This document shows, piece by piece, positions 1-6,114 of a DNA stretch of 12,058 nt; position 1 is the first letter of the stretch, and the number at the start of each line of letters is the position of its first letter. The position numbers were made by a program, and so were the translations under genes. Below the pieces are notes generated by a model. The model ran no database searches and had not been told where the DNA came from. It was given only the letters and a program-made list of their open reading frames with translations. This stretch comes from an uncultured Bacteroidales bacterium (GTDB taxonomy: Bacteria; Bacteroidota; Bacteroidia; Bacteroidales; Marinilabiliaceae): assembly GCA_937892095.1 (NCBI GenBank), contig CALAVC010000067.1:1-12058 (forward strand). The letters are read 5' to 3'.

Positions 1-76
1 CCTCTTTTAAGTCCAAAAGTTAAGAAAAATGTATCATATACCCCACCACACCTCTGCACGTAGCCAAAGACGTTGC

Positions 77-120
77 ATACTAAAAGACCGACCACCTCTT
101 GGCAGTCGGTCTTTTGGTAT
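77..120. terminator. Bidirectional intrinsic terminator downstream of the GH97 gene
   Basis: Bases 77-92 pair with 105-120 to form a 16-bp stem with a single G-U pair (81/116) and a 12-nt loop. The stem has a run of A on the left and a run of T on the right, so it can work in both directions. It begins 20 nt past the stop of the minus-strand GH97 gene and is the likely end of the rhaM-to-GH97 transcript. It could also stop a plus-strand transcript entering from the left. Confidence 0.8.
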
Positions 121-139
121 GTTCAGAATGTTTAATGCT

Positions 140-2089
140 CTATTTTGCTTGACCTACCACTACAACACCGCAAGCCTTGCCGACTTTAAGCTTTAAAGGC
201 TTGTTTTTCTTTGCCGCAATCTTGGTACGTATCATTGTGGATGTGCCAGTTTTTTCGTTGTCGGAATACAACTCGACTTCCGAACCGCTAGCAAAGAATT
301 CGCCAAGGTCAATTTTAATCTCTCGTGGCTCACTTGCGTTGCTTATGGCCAAATACCATTTTTTGCCTGCACGACGTGCCAGCATAACGTATTTGCCCGG
401 GTAGCCATCCACTATGCGAGTCTCGTCCCACAGTGTCGGGACGTCGCGCAAGAAGTCCATACAGTGTTTGGGTGCGTCTTCCAAATTGTTCGGTGCAAGA
501 GCAAAAAACTGCACTGGGTTTTGGAATATGACAGCTTGTGCCAATTCGTGCGTATCCGACGTCTTGCGTATGTTGCCACCATTGTTGCCTCTGTTCATGT
601 GTTTGTTCATAAACGAACCACCGAACTCCATACACCCAGTGGCGTTGCGCACAAACGGATGTAGCGTTGTTATACGTGCCTCATCGTCGCAAAAGTGTTG
701 GTCGAAAATTAGGTTTTCCGATGCTAACACAGCCTCTGAACCTGCGTAGTTAGGATACATACGTTCCCAGCCACGTGGCAATGTTGTGCCATGAAATACT
801 ACGAGCAGTCCGTGGTCATTTGCGTCCGACAAGATGTCTTCGTAGAGTCGCATAGTCTCTTGTTTGTCGCCACCAAAAAAGTCGACTTTTATCCCTGTAG
901 CTCCTATCTCGTTTAGCCATTTCATTTCGGCTTTGCGACTTATGGCACGATCCATAATGTTTATGGGGCTTTGCACAATGTCGTTCCAATAGCCACTTGA
1001 CGAATACCACACCACAAGCTGCACACCACGTTCGCGTGCATAGTCGGCAAGTTCTTTCATCCCCTCTCTGCCAATGTTCTTGTCCCAAAAGCTATCAACC
1101 AATGTATATTTGTAGCCCATAGCCTGTGCCAAGTCTACAAACGCTTTTTGGTCTCGAAGGTTTATGCTGTTGTCTTGCCAAAGTATCCAGCTCCAAGTCC
1201 CTTTGCCGTAGTCATATTTTTTCGTCGTCTCGTATTGTGGTTCAGCGACATCCCACGTAATGGTCTCTTCGGCAGTCTGTGCTGCCGACTGCCCTATGCT
1301 AACTGTGCGCCATGGTGTTGCCCCTGGCAGTGCAATGGCTGGCTCAGCTGTCCCATTGCCATTGTTCTCTTCGGGCATAGGGTAGGATATGCCATACGCA
1401 CCATCTTTATATTCGCTAAGGTGCGATGCACAATACCGACTCGTAACACCTGTTTCGCTAACGAGAGCCCAAGCCTTGTCCGACACTTTGAAAAGGCACG
1501 GGAAAACATATCCCTGCCCATATTTCGACTTCTTGTTCATCGCTTCGTCGCACTCATACTCTTCCTCATACGATGGCTTTGTCCGTTTCCAACCTATCAT
1601 GGCTGTGCTTTGCGGACTAAGAAATGTCGTGGTCGACTCTGGAAATCTAAACTCAGTTAGTTCTTTCATTATGCGAGCGCACCCTGTTTCTCCTCGTTTG
1701 CGCAAGACATATCGAAAGGCTATTGAATTGTTTTCAACAACCATTTCAACAATCAGTCTGTCGGTCTCTACCGACATGAAGTTGGCTTTTTTGCTGACCT
1801 TCTGTTGCTTTATAATGTCAAGGCTATAGTCTATGTTTAGCTCCTCGCGTTTTATTTTTAGCTCTTCGGGTTTGACGTCCGAACCCATCGTGCCAATATT
1901 TGTTACAAGTCCCAATCGAGACGGACGTATAACTTCTATCCCATCATACGATGCCGCGTAGGTTAGTTGTCCGCCAATGGCGTCTATGCTAACTTGCAAT
2001 TTGCCGTCGGGACTATTTACGATGTCGGCTGCCATTGCCTGTGCAATGCTCAGCAGAGAGATCGAAAGAGTTATTATTTCTTTTCTCAT
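140..2089 (-). CDS. Secreted glycoside hydrolase family 97 (alpha-glucosidase/alpha-galactosidase type)
   Basis: The 649-aa product has the GH97 layout. A signal peptide spans residues 1-20 (MRKE, then a hydrophobic stretch, likely cut after AMA). An N-terminal beta-sandwich covers about 22-280, a TIM-barrel about 290-565, and a small C-terminal beta domain about 566-649. It should act in the periplasm or at the outer membrane on alpha-linked sugars. The barrel contains GIKVDFFGGDKQ (399-410). Its Asp403 sits where the nucleophile of retaining GH97 enzymes lies, and Glu458 is 55 residues later, the same spacing as D415/E470 in BtGH97b. This favours a retaining enzyme, such as an alpha-galactosidase, over the inverting SusB type; the substrate is inferred only. 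The ATG at 2089 was chosen because it begins the signal peptide, follows AAAGGAAG, and overlaps the aroA stop as ATGA. The open frame extends 73 codons further upstream, but that stretch is antisense-frame sequence of aroA. It is the last gene of the cluster, and no SusC/SusD genes or sugar regulator are visible beside it. Confidence 0.93.
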   Translation of the reverse strand: MRKEIITLSISLLSIAQAMAADIVNSPDGKLQVSIDAIGGQLTYAASYDGIEVIRPSRLGLVTNIGTMGSDVKPEELKIKREELNIDYSLDIIKQQKVSKKANFMSVETDRLIVEMVVENNSIAFRYVLRKRGETGCARIMKELTEFRFPESTTTFLSPQSTAMIGWKRTKPSYEEEYECDEAMNKKSKYGQGYVFPCLFKVSDKAWALVSETGVTSRYCASHLSEYKDGAYGISYPMPEENNGNGTAEPAIALPGATPWRTVSIGQSAAQTAEETITWDVAEPQYETTKKYDYGKGTWSWILWQDNSINLRDQKAFVDLAQAMGYKYTLVDSFWDKNIGREGMKELADYARERGVQLVVWYSSSGYWNDIVQSPINIMDRAISRKAEMKWLNEIGATGIKVDFFGGDKQETMRLYEDILSDANDHGLLVVFHGTTLPRGWERMYPNYAGSEAVLASENLIFDQHFCDDEARITTLHPFVRNATGCMEFGGSFMNKHMNRGNNGGNIRKTSDTHELAQAVIFQNPVQFFALAPNNLEDAPKHCMDFLRDVPTLWDETRIVDGYPGKYVMLARRAGKKWYLAISNASEPREIKIDLGEFFASGSEVELYSDNEKTGTSTMIRTKIAAKKNKPLKLKVGKACGVVVVGQAK

Positions 2090-3318
2090 GCTTCCTTTAT
2101 TTCGAATCTGGCTTTCGCCATGTCTTGCCAAAATGTTGGATACGATTTGCTCACTACGCTTGGCTCGTCTATCAAGAATTTGCCCTTGCGTAGGCTCAGT
2201 GGCGCAAATGCCATTGCCATTCGGTGGTCTTTGTATGTCTTTATGACAATAGGCTCTGCTCTTTCTGTTTCTTCGCCGTCCCACATCATAGTGTCCACAC
2301 CATTGCATTTAATCACGTATCCAAACTTGCGCATCTCGTCTATCAGAGCCATCATGCGGTCGGTTTCTTTTATTCGTAGCGAGGCCAATCCCGTAAACTT
2401 AAACCTCACCCCTAACACAGGGCACAAGCATACGAGTGTCTGTGCTAAGTCGGGTTGCGAAGCAAAGTCTATCTCATAGTGTACGACGCTATTTCCCGTG
2501 TGTGTCAAGACAACATCTCCATTTGTTTCAAACACACTTTCTACACCCAAAGGACGCATAATGTTTGCAATCTCTTTGTCGCCTTGCAGACTGTTTTTTT
2601 GCAATCCTTGTAGTCGCACAACAGCACCCGGACATAGTGCCACAACGGAGTACCAATACGACGCTGCGCTCCAATCGGCTTCCACCTCTGTCTGTACGTA
2701 CGTATATTTTTTATCGCCTATCTCTATTATGTTTTCTGTTGTCCATCCGACTTCTGCACCAAACATTCGCATGAGTTCCTTTGTCATCTCTATGTATGGT
2801 CGGCTACCAATTTCGCCTTCAAGTCTTATGCGAAGTCCTCCGCTAATTGTCGGACCAATCATCATCAGTGCAGATATATACTGACTGCTAACGTTGCCTG
2901 GCAAACAAACTTCATTGCCACGCAGCGAGCCACCTTCTATTTGCAGCGGTGGAAAACCTTCTTTCTCGGTATATTCTATTCGTGCACCCAAAGAGCGCAG
3001 AGCATCCACAAGCAAGGCTATCGGTCGCTGTTTCATGCGCTCGCTACCCGTAATGTAGTGCTGCCCTTCTTTCGTGGCCAAATATGCTGTTAAGAAACGC
3101 ATCGAAGTGCCCGCAGCCCCAATGTCTACATGGCTCATGTCGGAGCGTAGTGCAGTGGTCATAACGTCGGTGTCGTCGCTATCCGACAATTTGCTGGGCA
3201 ACTGCATCGAACCTGCCAATTGACTCAAGATTAGCAACCTGTTGCTTATGCTTTTGCTTCTCGGCAGGTCTATTGTGGTTTCTATTTTTTGTGGTGCAAC
3301 AATTGAGTAGCTTGTCAT
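2086..3318 (-). CDS. aroA: 3-phosphoshikimate 1-carboxyvinyltransferase (EPSP synthase)
   Basis: This is the sixth step of the shikimate pathway, joining PEP and shikimate-3-phosphate in the cytoplasm. The 410-aa product is slightly shorter than the E. coli enzyme (427 aa). Visible family motifs are SKSISNR (21-27, Lys22), GAAGTSMRFLTA (67-78), GSERMKQRPI (91-100), SSQYISALM (144-152), DWSAASYWY (215-223), the likely catalytic Asp290 in QPDLAQTL, KETDRM (317-322, Glu318), DHRMAMAFA (364-372) and SKSYPTFW (390-397). The residue before SKS is Arg20, where most homologues have Gly or Ala. The ATG at 3318 follows AGGAGA by 4 nt, and that ribosome site overlaps the aroB stop codon. The TGA stop overlaps the GH97 start (ATGA). 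The aroB-aroA order and the 8-nt gap indicate cotranscription and probable translational coupling. Confidence 0.97.
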   Translation of the reverse strand: MTSYSIVAPQKIETTIDLPRSKSISNRLLILSQLAGSMQLPSKLSDSDDTDVMTTALRSDMSHVDIGAAGTSMRFLTAYLATKEGQHYITGSERMKQRPIALLVDALRSLGARIEYTEKEGFPPLQIEGGSLRGNEVCLPGNVSSQYISALMMIGPTISGGLRIRLEGEIGSRPYIEMTKELMRMFGAEVGWTTENIIEIGDKKYTYVQTEVEADWSAASYWYSVVALCPGAVVRLQGLQKNSLQGDKEIANIMRPLGVESVFETNGDVVLTHTGNSVVHYEIDFASQPDLAQTLVCLCPVLGVRFKFTGLASLRIKETDRMMALIDEMRKFGYVIKCNGVDTMMWDGEETERAEPIVIKTYKDHRMAMAFAPLSLRKGKFLIDEPSVVSKSYPTFWQDMAKARFEIKEA

Positions 3319-3322
3319 GTCG

Positions 3323-3328
3323 TCTCCT
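3323..3328 (-). promoter_or_regulatory. Strong Shine-Dalgarno site of aroA overlapping the aroB stop
   Basis: On the minus strand the sequence reads TAGGAGACGACATG. TAG is the aroB stop, AGGAGA is a near-perfect Shine-Dalgarno site, and ATG starts aroA. Most other starts in the window have only A-rich leaders, so this site stands out. It suggests that aroA is loaded efficiently as ribosomes finish aroB. Confidence 0.7.
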
Positions 3329-4400
3329 ATGCTTTTTGCATCTTTCCGAAGTCTGCCAATATTTTACTAATCTCAGTCGGGCTACCAATCTGATTCACTT
3401 CCACGCGTCCCACTTCGGGCAAGAGCGTAAAGTTTATCCCATGTCCATCGTTTTTCTTGTCGTGCCCCATCAGTTCGAGCAATGTCGCTTCGCTACCCTC
3501 AGGCATCTCGTATGTGCCATACATACGTAGCAATTTTTGTCCGATTGCCGTTGCTCTCTGTTTGTCGAGTCCCATTTGCTCTGCGCTTAGCAACAATTCG
3601 CACACCATGCCGTATGCCACAGCGTATCCGTGCAAAATAGGGCGATGTCGGCGCATAGATAGCGTCTCAAATGCATGACCAAATGTATGACCAAAGTTGA
3701 GAGCCTTGCGTAGTCCTTTCTCCTCAGGGTCGGCAAGCACGAAGTGCTCTTTTATCTGTATAGACTCTTCAACAAGAGCTTGTAGCTTGTCGTAGTCGAT
3801 GTTTTCGAAGTCAAAGTCGAGCAGCTTGTCCACAATCTCTCCTTTGTATATTAGCCCATGCTTTATCATCTCTGCAAAGCCCGAGAGCAAATTTTCTTTG
3901 TCGAGCGTCCGCAAAAATTTTGACGATATAAGCACCTTGTTCGCCATGCGAAACGTGCCAATCTCATTTTTTAGTTGACCCAAATTCATGCCAGTCTTTC
4001 CACCAAGTGAAGCGTCGACTTGCGACAACAATGTGGTCGGAATGTTTATGAAAGATATGCCACGCTTAAATGTCGATGCACAAAAACCACCCAAATCGCA
4101 TGGCATTCCACCGCCCAAGTTTATCAATACTGCTTTACGCGTGGCCCCACCATCGCTCAATGCTTGCCATATCCTAATGGCCGAGGTGTAATCTTTCGCA
4201 TCGTCTCCGTTGTCTATGCATATCCGATGCCTGTCGTCAATTGTCTCCAAGCAATCAATCCCTTTCCTACAATTTTTTTCTGAGCCTTTGTCGGTAAGCA
4301 AAAAGACCTGTGTGGCATCGTAGCTTTTGAGTACCTCACGTAGGTCTTTTTCTATGTCGTCCGACGCAAAGACATTGCATTTTTCAGCTATTGCTTTCAT
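3327..4400 (-). CDS. aroB: 3-dehydroquinate synthase
   Basis: AroB is the second shikimate-pathway enzyme. It is an NAD- and metal-dependent cytoplasmic enzyme that converts DAHP to 3-dehydroquinate. The 357-aa length is normal for the family. The N-terminal NAD-binding half contains NLGGGMPCDLGGF (94-106), followed by the family signature KRGISFINIPTTLLSQVDAS (112-131) and LGGKTGMN (132-139). The metal-binding half shows Glu177 in GFAEMIKHG, His238 and His242 in LNFGHTFGHA, and His257 in ILHGYAVAYGM, which supply the usual Glu/His/His ligands. The GGGMPCD loop has Pro-Cys where many homologues have Val plus a small residue; its Asp is kept. The start overlaps the 3' end of the upstream membrane-protein gene by 17 nt and has no clear Shine-Dalgarno site. 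aroA follows after 8 nt. Confidence 0.97.
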   Translation of the reverse strand: MKAIAEKCNVFASDDIEKDLREVLKSYDATQVFLLTDKGSEKNCRKGIDCLETIDDRHRICIDNGDDAKDYTSAIRIWQALSDGGATRKAVLINLGGGMPCDLGGFCASTFKRGISFINIPTTLLSQVDASLGGKTGMNLGQLKNEIGTFRMANKVLISSKFLRTLDKENLLSGFAEMIKHGLIYKGEIVDKLLDFDFENIDYDKLQALVEESIQIKEHFVLADPEEKGLRKALNFGHTFGHAFETLSMRRHRPILHGYAVAYGMVCELLLSAEQMGLDKQRATAIGQKLLRMYGTYEMPEGSEATLLELMGHDKKNDGHGINFTLLPEVGRVEVNQIGSPTEISKILADFGKMQKA

Positions 4401-4869
4401 TCTTTTGCGCTTTCGCTTTCTCGAAATATTTCAGTAGTTCTTTTCTTTTGCGTTGTTCCATGAGTGTAAGCCCCACCCAGAACTTTTTCTCTTTGCCTCT
4501 ATGACCTATGTAGCGAACGTAAACATAATGCACCAGACACAAGTTGAGGTGTCTATATGTTAGTAGCCGATTGTCATCGTTGCTCGTCAGTATAGTGTGA
4601 GTCTTTGTGTTGCCATGATTCCTAAGTATTGGCTCGTTGCCAATCTCAATCACGCTGTTGTCCGCACGTATATTCAATTCGTGCAACCCTCCAAAACTTA
4701 CTGCAAGCACAAGTAATACAAACATACCACCAAACAAAGTCCCGACCATTGAGCCTGCTCTTTCGTCTGTATCCAAAAACCAAAAGGCAGTAACAATAGC
4801 CATCAGTCCAAGCAATATTCTAATCATTGCTCGCACTACGCTTGCGTTCGCTCTGTTCTGATAGGTCAT
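4384..4869 (-). CDS. Two-helix membrane protein of unknown function
   Basis: I do not recognise the family of this 161-aa product. Two hydrophobic helices are visible at about residues 13-31 and 42-60, joined by a short charged loop (DTDERAGS). They are followed by a soluble part of about 100 residues, predicted cytoplasmic if the Arg-containing N-terminus is inside. That part alternates short beta-like stretches (ELNIR, SVIEI, CLVHYVYVRYIG, KFWVGLTL) and ends in a very basic helix rich in Lys, Glu and Arg (138-156). The pattern is loosely like a small pleckstrin-homology-type fold, but this is only an impression. The start forms an ATGA overlap with the rhaM stop, which supports this start over the internal ATG at codon 15. 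The 3' end runs 17 nt into aroB. Its place in the cluster implies coexpression with rhaM and aroBA. Confidence 0.85.
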   Translation of the reverse strand: MTYQNRANASVVRAMIRILLGLMAIVTAFWFLDTDERAGSMVGTLFGGMFVLLVLAVSFGGLHELNIRADNSVIEIGNEPILRNHGNTKTHTILTSNDDNRLLTYRHLNLCLVHYVYVRYIGHRGKEKKFWVGLTLMEQRKRKELLKYFEKAKAQKNESNS

Positions 4870-5183
4870 GCCAAGTGGAATACTTCTTGCAGAGGAATGC
4901 TAACTGGCGAATTGTCGGGGTTTACCTCCATGATGTCGGCCATCATATCCCACCACTTTTGCGTTATAGGGTCCACGTCGGTCGTGTCTTGACTGTTCGT
5001 CTCTTTCGAACACTCTTGGTATGCAAATAGAATGTTCGTTTCCTTGTCCCAATATATGCTGTAGTTCGACACCCCTTGCTCTTTTATCATCTTTACGAGC
5101 TCTGGCCAAATGGCCGCATGTCTCTTTTCATACTCAACCTCGCAGCCGGGGCGAAGCTTCATCTTGAACGCAAATCTTTTCAT
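4866..5183 (-). CDS. rhaM: L-rhamnose mutarotase
   Basis: RhaM-family enzymes interconvert the alpha and beta anomers of L-rhamnose in the cytoplasm and so feed rhamnose catabolism. The 105-aa product matches the usual length of about 104 aa and can be followed against E. coli RhaM along its whole length. Motifs are the start MKRFAFKMKLRPG, EYEKRHAAIWPEL (17-29, with His22 as the expected catalytic residue), SNYSIYWDK (39-47, Tyr41), QKWWDMMADIM (75-85) and NPDNSPVSIPLQEVFHLA (88-105). It is the first gene of the minus-strand cluster, and its TGA overlaps the ATG of the membrane-protein gene. No rhamnose isomerase, kinase, aldolase or transporter is nearby, so a role in a dedicated rhamnose operon is not supported. 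The leader is A-rich with no Shine-Dalgarno site. Confidence 0.95.
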   Translation of the reverse strand: MKRFAFKMKLRPGCEVEYEKRHAAIWPELVKMIKEQGVSNYSIYWDKETNILFAYQECSKETNSQDTTDVDPITQKWWDMMADIMEVNPDNSPVSIPLQEVFHLA

Positions 5184-5201
5184 AAGATATTTTATTTGTG
5201 T

Positions 5202-5231
5202 TAAAGTTAGTTATAATAAAATAAATTCAAC
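5202..5231 (-). promoter_or_regulatory. Candidate promoter for the rhaM-aroBA-GH97 cluster
   Basis: On the minus strand, TAACTTTA (5209-5202) matches seven of eight positions of the Bacteroidota -7 element TAnnTTTG. GTTG (5231-5228) lies 18 nt upstream as a possible -33 element. Transcription would start near 5196, giving a leader of only about 12 nt. The final G of the -7 element is missing, so this is a moderate match. Confidence 0.4.
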
Positions 5232-5346
5232 TGCATACTGTCGACAAAAGTCTCTTTCGGCCGTCAAACTTCATTCTTTTGGCACGCCTATTGCTTATTA
5301 CGTAATCAACACACACAATTTCATAACATTCCAAATATCGATAGCC

Positions 5347-5757
5347 ATGAATACATTCTTTCGCCATACACTCCTCTTCTCGCTCATTGCAATGTTCAGC
5401 ATAAGCTCTTCAGCTCAAATGCGTTGCAACAATCATAGCGATGCTCGCAATCATAATACTCATATCGAGACTCCCGCAACAAAAAAACAACCAATTGCTA
5501 AGGGACACGTCGCCAAGCCACTCGTCCAACCGCATGTCGCACATCCCGTCCCACACCACTTAGTGCCGATGCCCCCTACACCTCCGCCCGCAGTAGCCTA
5601 CCAGCCAATCCCTCCAGCCGTTGGCACCGTAGTCGACGTTTTGCCACCCGACAATGTTTGTGTAGACTTTGGTGGCGTCAAAGTCTTTCTCTCTGGTGGT
5701 GTTCGTTATCGCCCATTCTGGCTCGCCGGACGGCTACTCTATCGGGTCATAGGATAG
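5347..5757 (+). CDS. Small exported Pro/His-rich protein, DUF6515-like C-terminus
   Basis: The 136-aa product has a clear signal peptide (about residues 1-23, hydrophobic core TLLFSLIAMFSISS, likely cut after SSA) and should be exported. A polar segment (24-57) leads into a Pro/His/Val-rich stretch (58-92, e.g. PHVAHPVPHH and PMPPTPPPA). The C-terminal part VGTVVDVLPPDNVCVDFGG (92-110), followed by a segment ending GGVRYRP (117-123), resembles the motif of DUF6515 envelope proteins of Bacteroidota (V-G-x-V-V-x-x-L-P ... G-V-x-Y-x-P). That assignment is from memory. The function is unknown. An in-frame ATG at 5110 was rejected as the start because it lies inside the divergent rhaM gene, while the ATG at 5347 begins the signal peptide. 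The gene stands alone, followed by its own terminator. No convincing promoter was found. Confidence 0.8.
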   Translation: MNTFFRHTLLFSLIAMFSISSSAQMRCNNHSDARNHNTHIETPATKKQPIAKGHVAKPLVQPHVAHPVPHHLVPMPPTPPPAVAYQPIPPAVGTVVDVLPPDNVCVDFGGVKVFLSGGVRYRPFWLAGRLLYRVIG

Positions 5758-5788
5758 TTAACACAGCTTAGCTATTTTCAGATTGTTT

Positions 5789-5834
5789 CGCTCTGCACAA
5801 AGACGTTTGTTCGTTGTGCAGAGTGTTTTTATTT
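5789..5834 (+). terminator. Intrinsic terminator after the exported Pro/His-rich protein gene
   Basis: CTCTGCACAA (5791-5800) pairs perfectly with TTGTGCAGAG (5814-5823). Two more outer pairs (5790/5824 as G-U and 5789/5825) extend the stem to 12 bp. The loop is 13 nt, and TGTTTTTATTT follows at once. The hairpin ends the upstream transcript and separates it from the tRNA gene. Confidence 0.85.
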
Positions 5835-5842
5835 CGCTCACA

Positions 5843-5874
5843 TTGCCTTTGCTCCGAAAAAATATCTATCTTTG
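5843..5874 (+). promoter_or_regulatory. Promoter of the tRNA-Arg gene
   Basis: TATCTTTG (5867-5874) matches the Bacteroidota -7 consensus TAnnTTTG at every defined position. TTG at 5843-5845 lies 21 nt upstream and can serve as the -33 element. Transcription would start near 5880, about 33 nt before the mature tRNA. Confidence 0.65.
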
Positions 5875-5912
5875 CCGTTGCATTCTTCTGCTCAGTGCTG
5901 TAAGAAAGTGTC

Positions 5913-5986
5913 GGTTCCGTAGCTCAGTTGGATAGAGCAACAGCCTTCTAAGCTGTGGGTCTTGGGTTCGAACCCCAACGGGATCA
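5913..5986 (+). tRNA. tRNA-Arg (anticodon TCT)
   Basis: The 74-nt sequence folds into a standard cloverleaf. The 7-bp acceptor stem (5913-5919 with 5979-5985) has two G-U pairs, followed by T8 and A9. The D stem is GCTC/GAGC. The anticodon stem is ACAGC/GCTGT around the loop CTTCTAA, with anticodon TCT at 5947-5949. There is a 5-nt variable loop, and the T stem TTGGG/CCCAA closes the loop TTCGAAC. The discriminator base is A5986. The tRNA reads AGA (and AGG by wobble). No CCA tail is encoded, so it must be added after transcription. Confidence 0.97.
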
Positions 5987-5998
5987 CTAACAATTGCA

Positions 5999-6039
5999 AC
6001 GGGAAATAGCCACTCGGCTGTCTCCCGTTTCTTAGTTTA
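5999..6039 (+). terminator. Probable terminator of the tRNA-Arg transcript
   Basis: ACGGGA (5999-6004) pairs with TCCCGT (6023-6028), and GCC (6009-6011) pairs with GGC (6016-6018) around the loop ACTC. The bases between the two helices are mostly paired. A T-rich run (TTCTTAGTTT) follows. It lies 13 nt past the tRNA and ahead of the asnS promoter. Confidence 0.7.
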
Positions 6040-6066
6040 TATAACTCCTATCAACAAGATAATTGT

Positions 6067-6074
6067 TATTTTTG
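6067..6074 (+). promoter_or_regulatory. -7 element of the asnS promoter
   Basis: TATTTTTG matches TAnnTTTG exactly. Transcription would begin near 6080 and give a leader of about 35 nt. No good TTTG is seen at the -33 spacing, so the call rests on the -7 element and its position. Confidence 0.5.
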
Positions 6075-6114
6075 CAGTCATAAAAAAATAACAAATAAAC
6101 AGCAACTCCAAAAG

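Noticed and set aside
1..63. Open plus-strand frame from the window edge to a TAG at 61-63, just before the terminator at 77-120.
   Set aside because: Only 20 codons, low-complexity content and no recognisable motif. It could be a gene tail, but nothing beyond the position supports it.
1148..1660. 170-codon plus-strand open frame within the GH97 gene.
   Set aside because: Antisense shadow of a well-conserved enzyme, with an atypical Cys/Phe/Arg-rich translation.
2090..2308. 73-codon upstream extension of the GH97 reading frame.
   Set aside because: It lies wholly inside aroA in another frame and precedes a clear signal peptide. The ATGA overlap at 2086-2089 fixes the better start.
5110..5346. 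Longer version of the exported Pro/His-rich protein starting at 5110.
   Set aside because: The extension is antisense to the start of rhaM and would bury the signal peptide inside the protein.
5297..6074. Possible mobile-element attachment site at the tRNA-Arg gene.
   Set aside because: No integrase gene, no repeat of the tRNA 3' end, and ordinary housekeeping neighbours on both sides.
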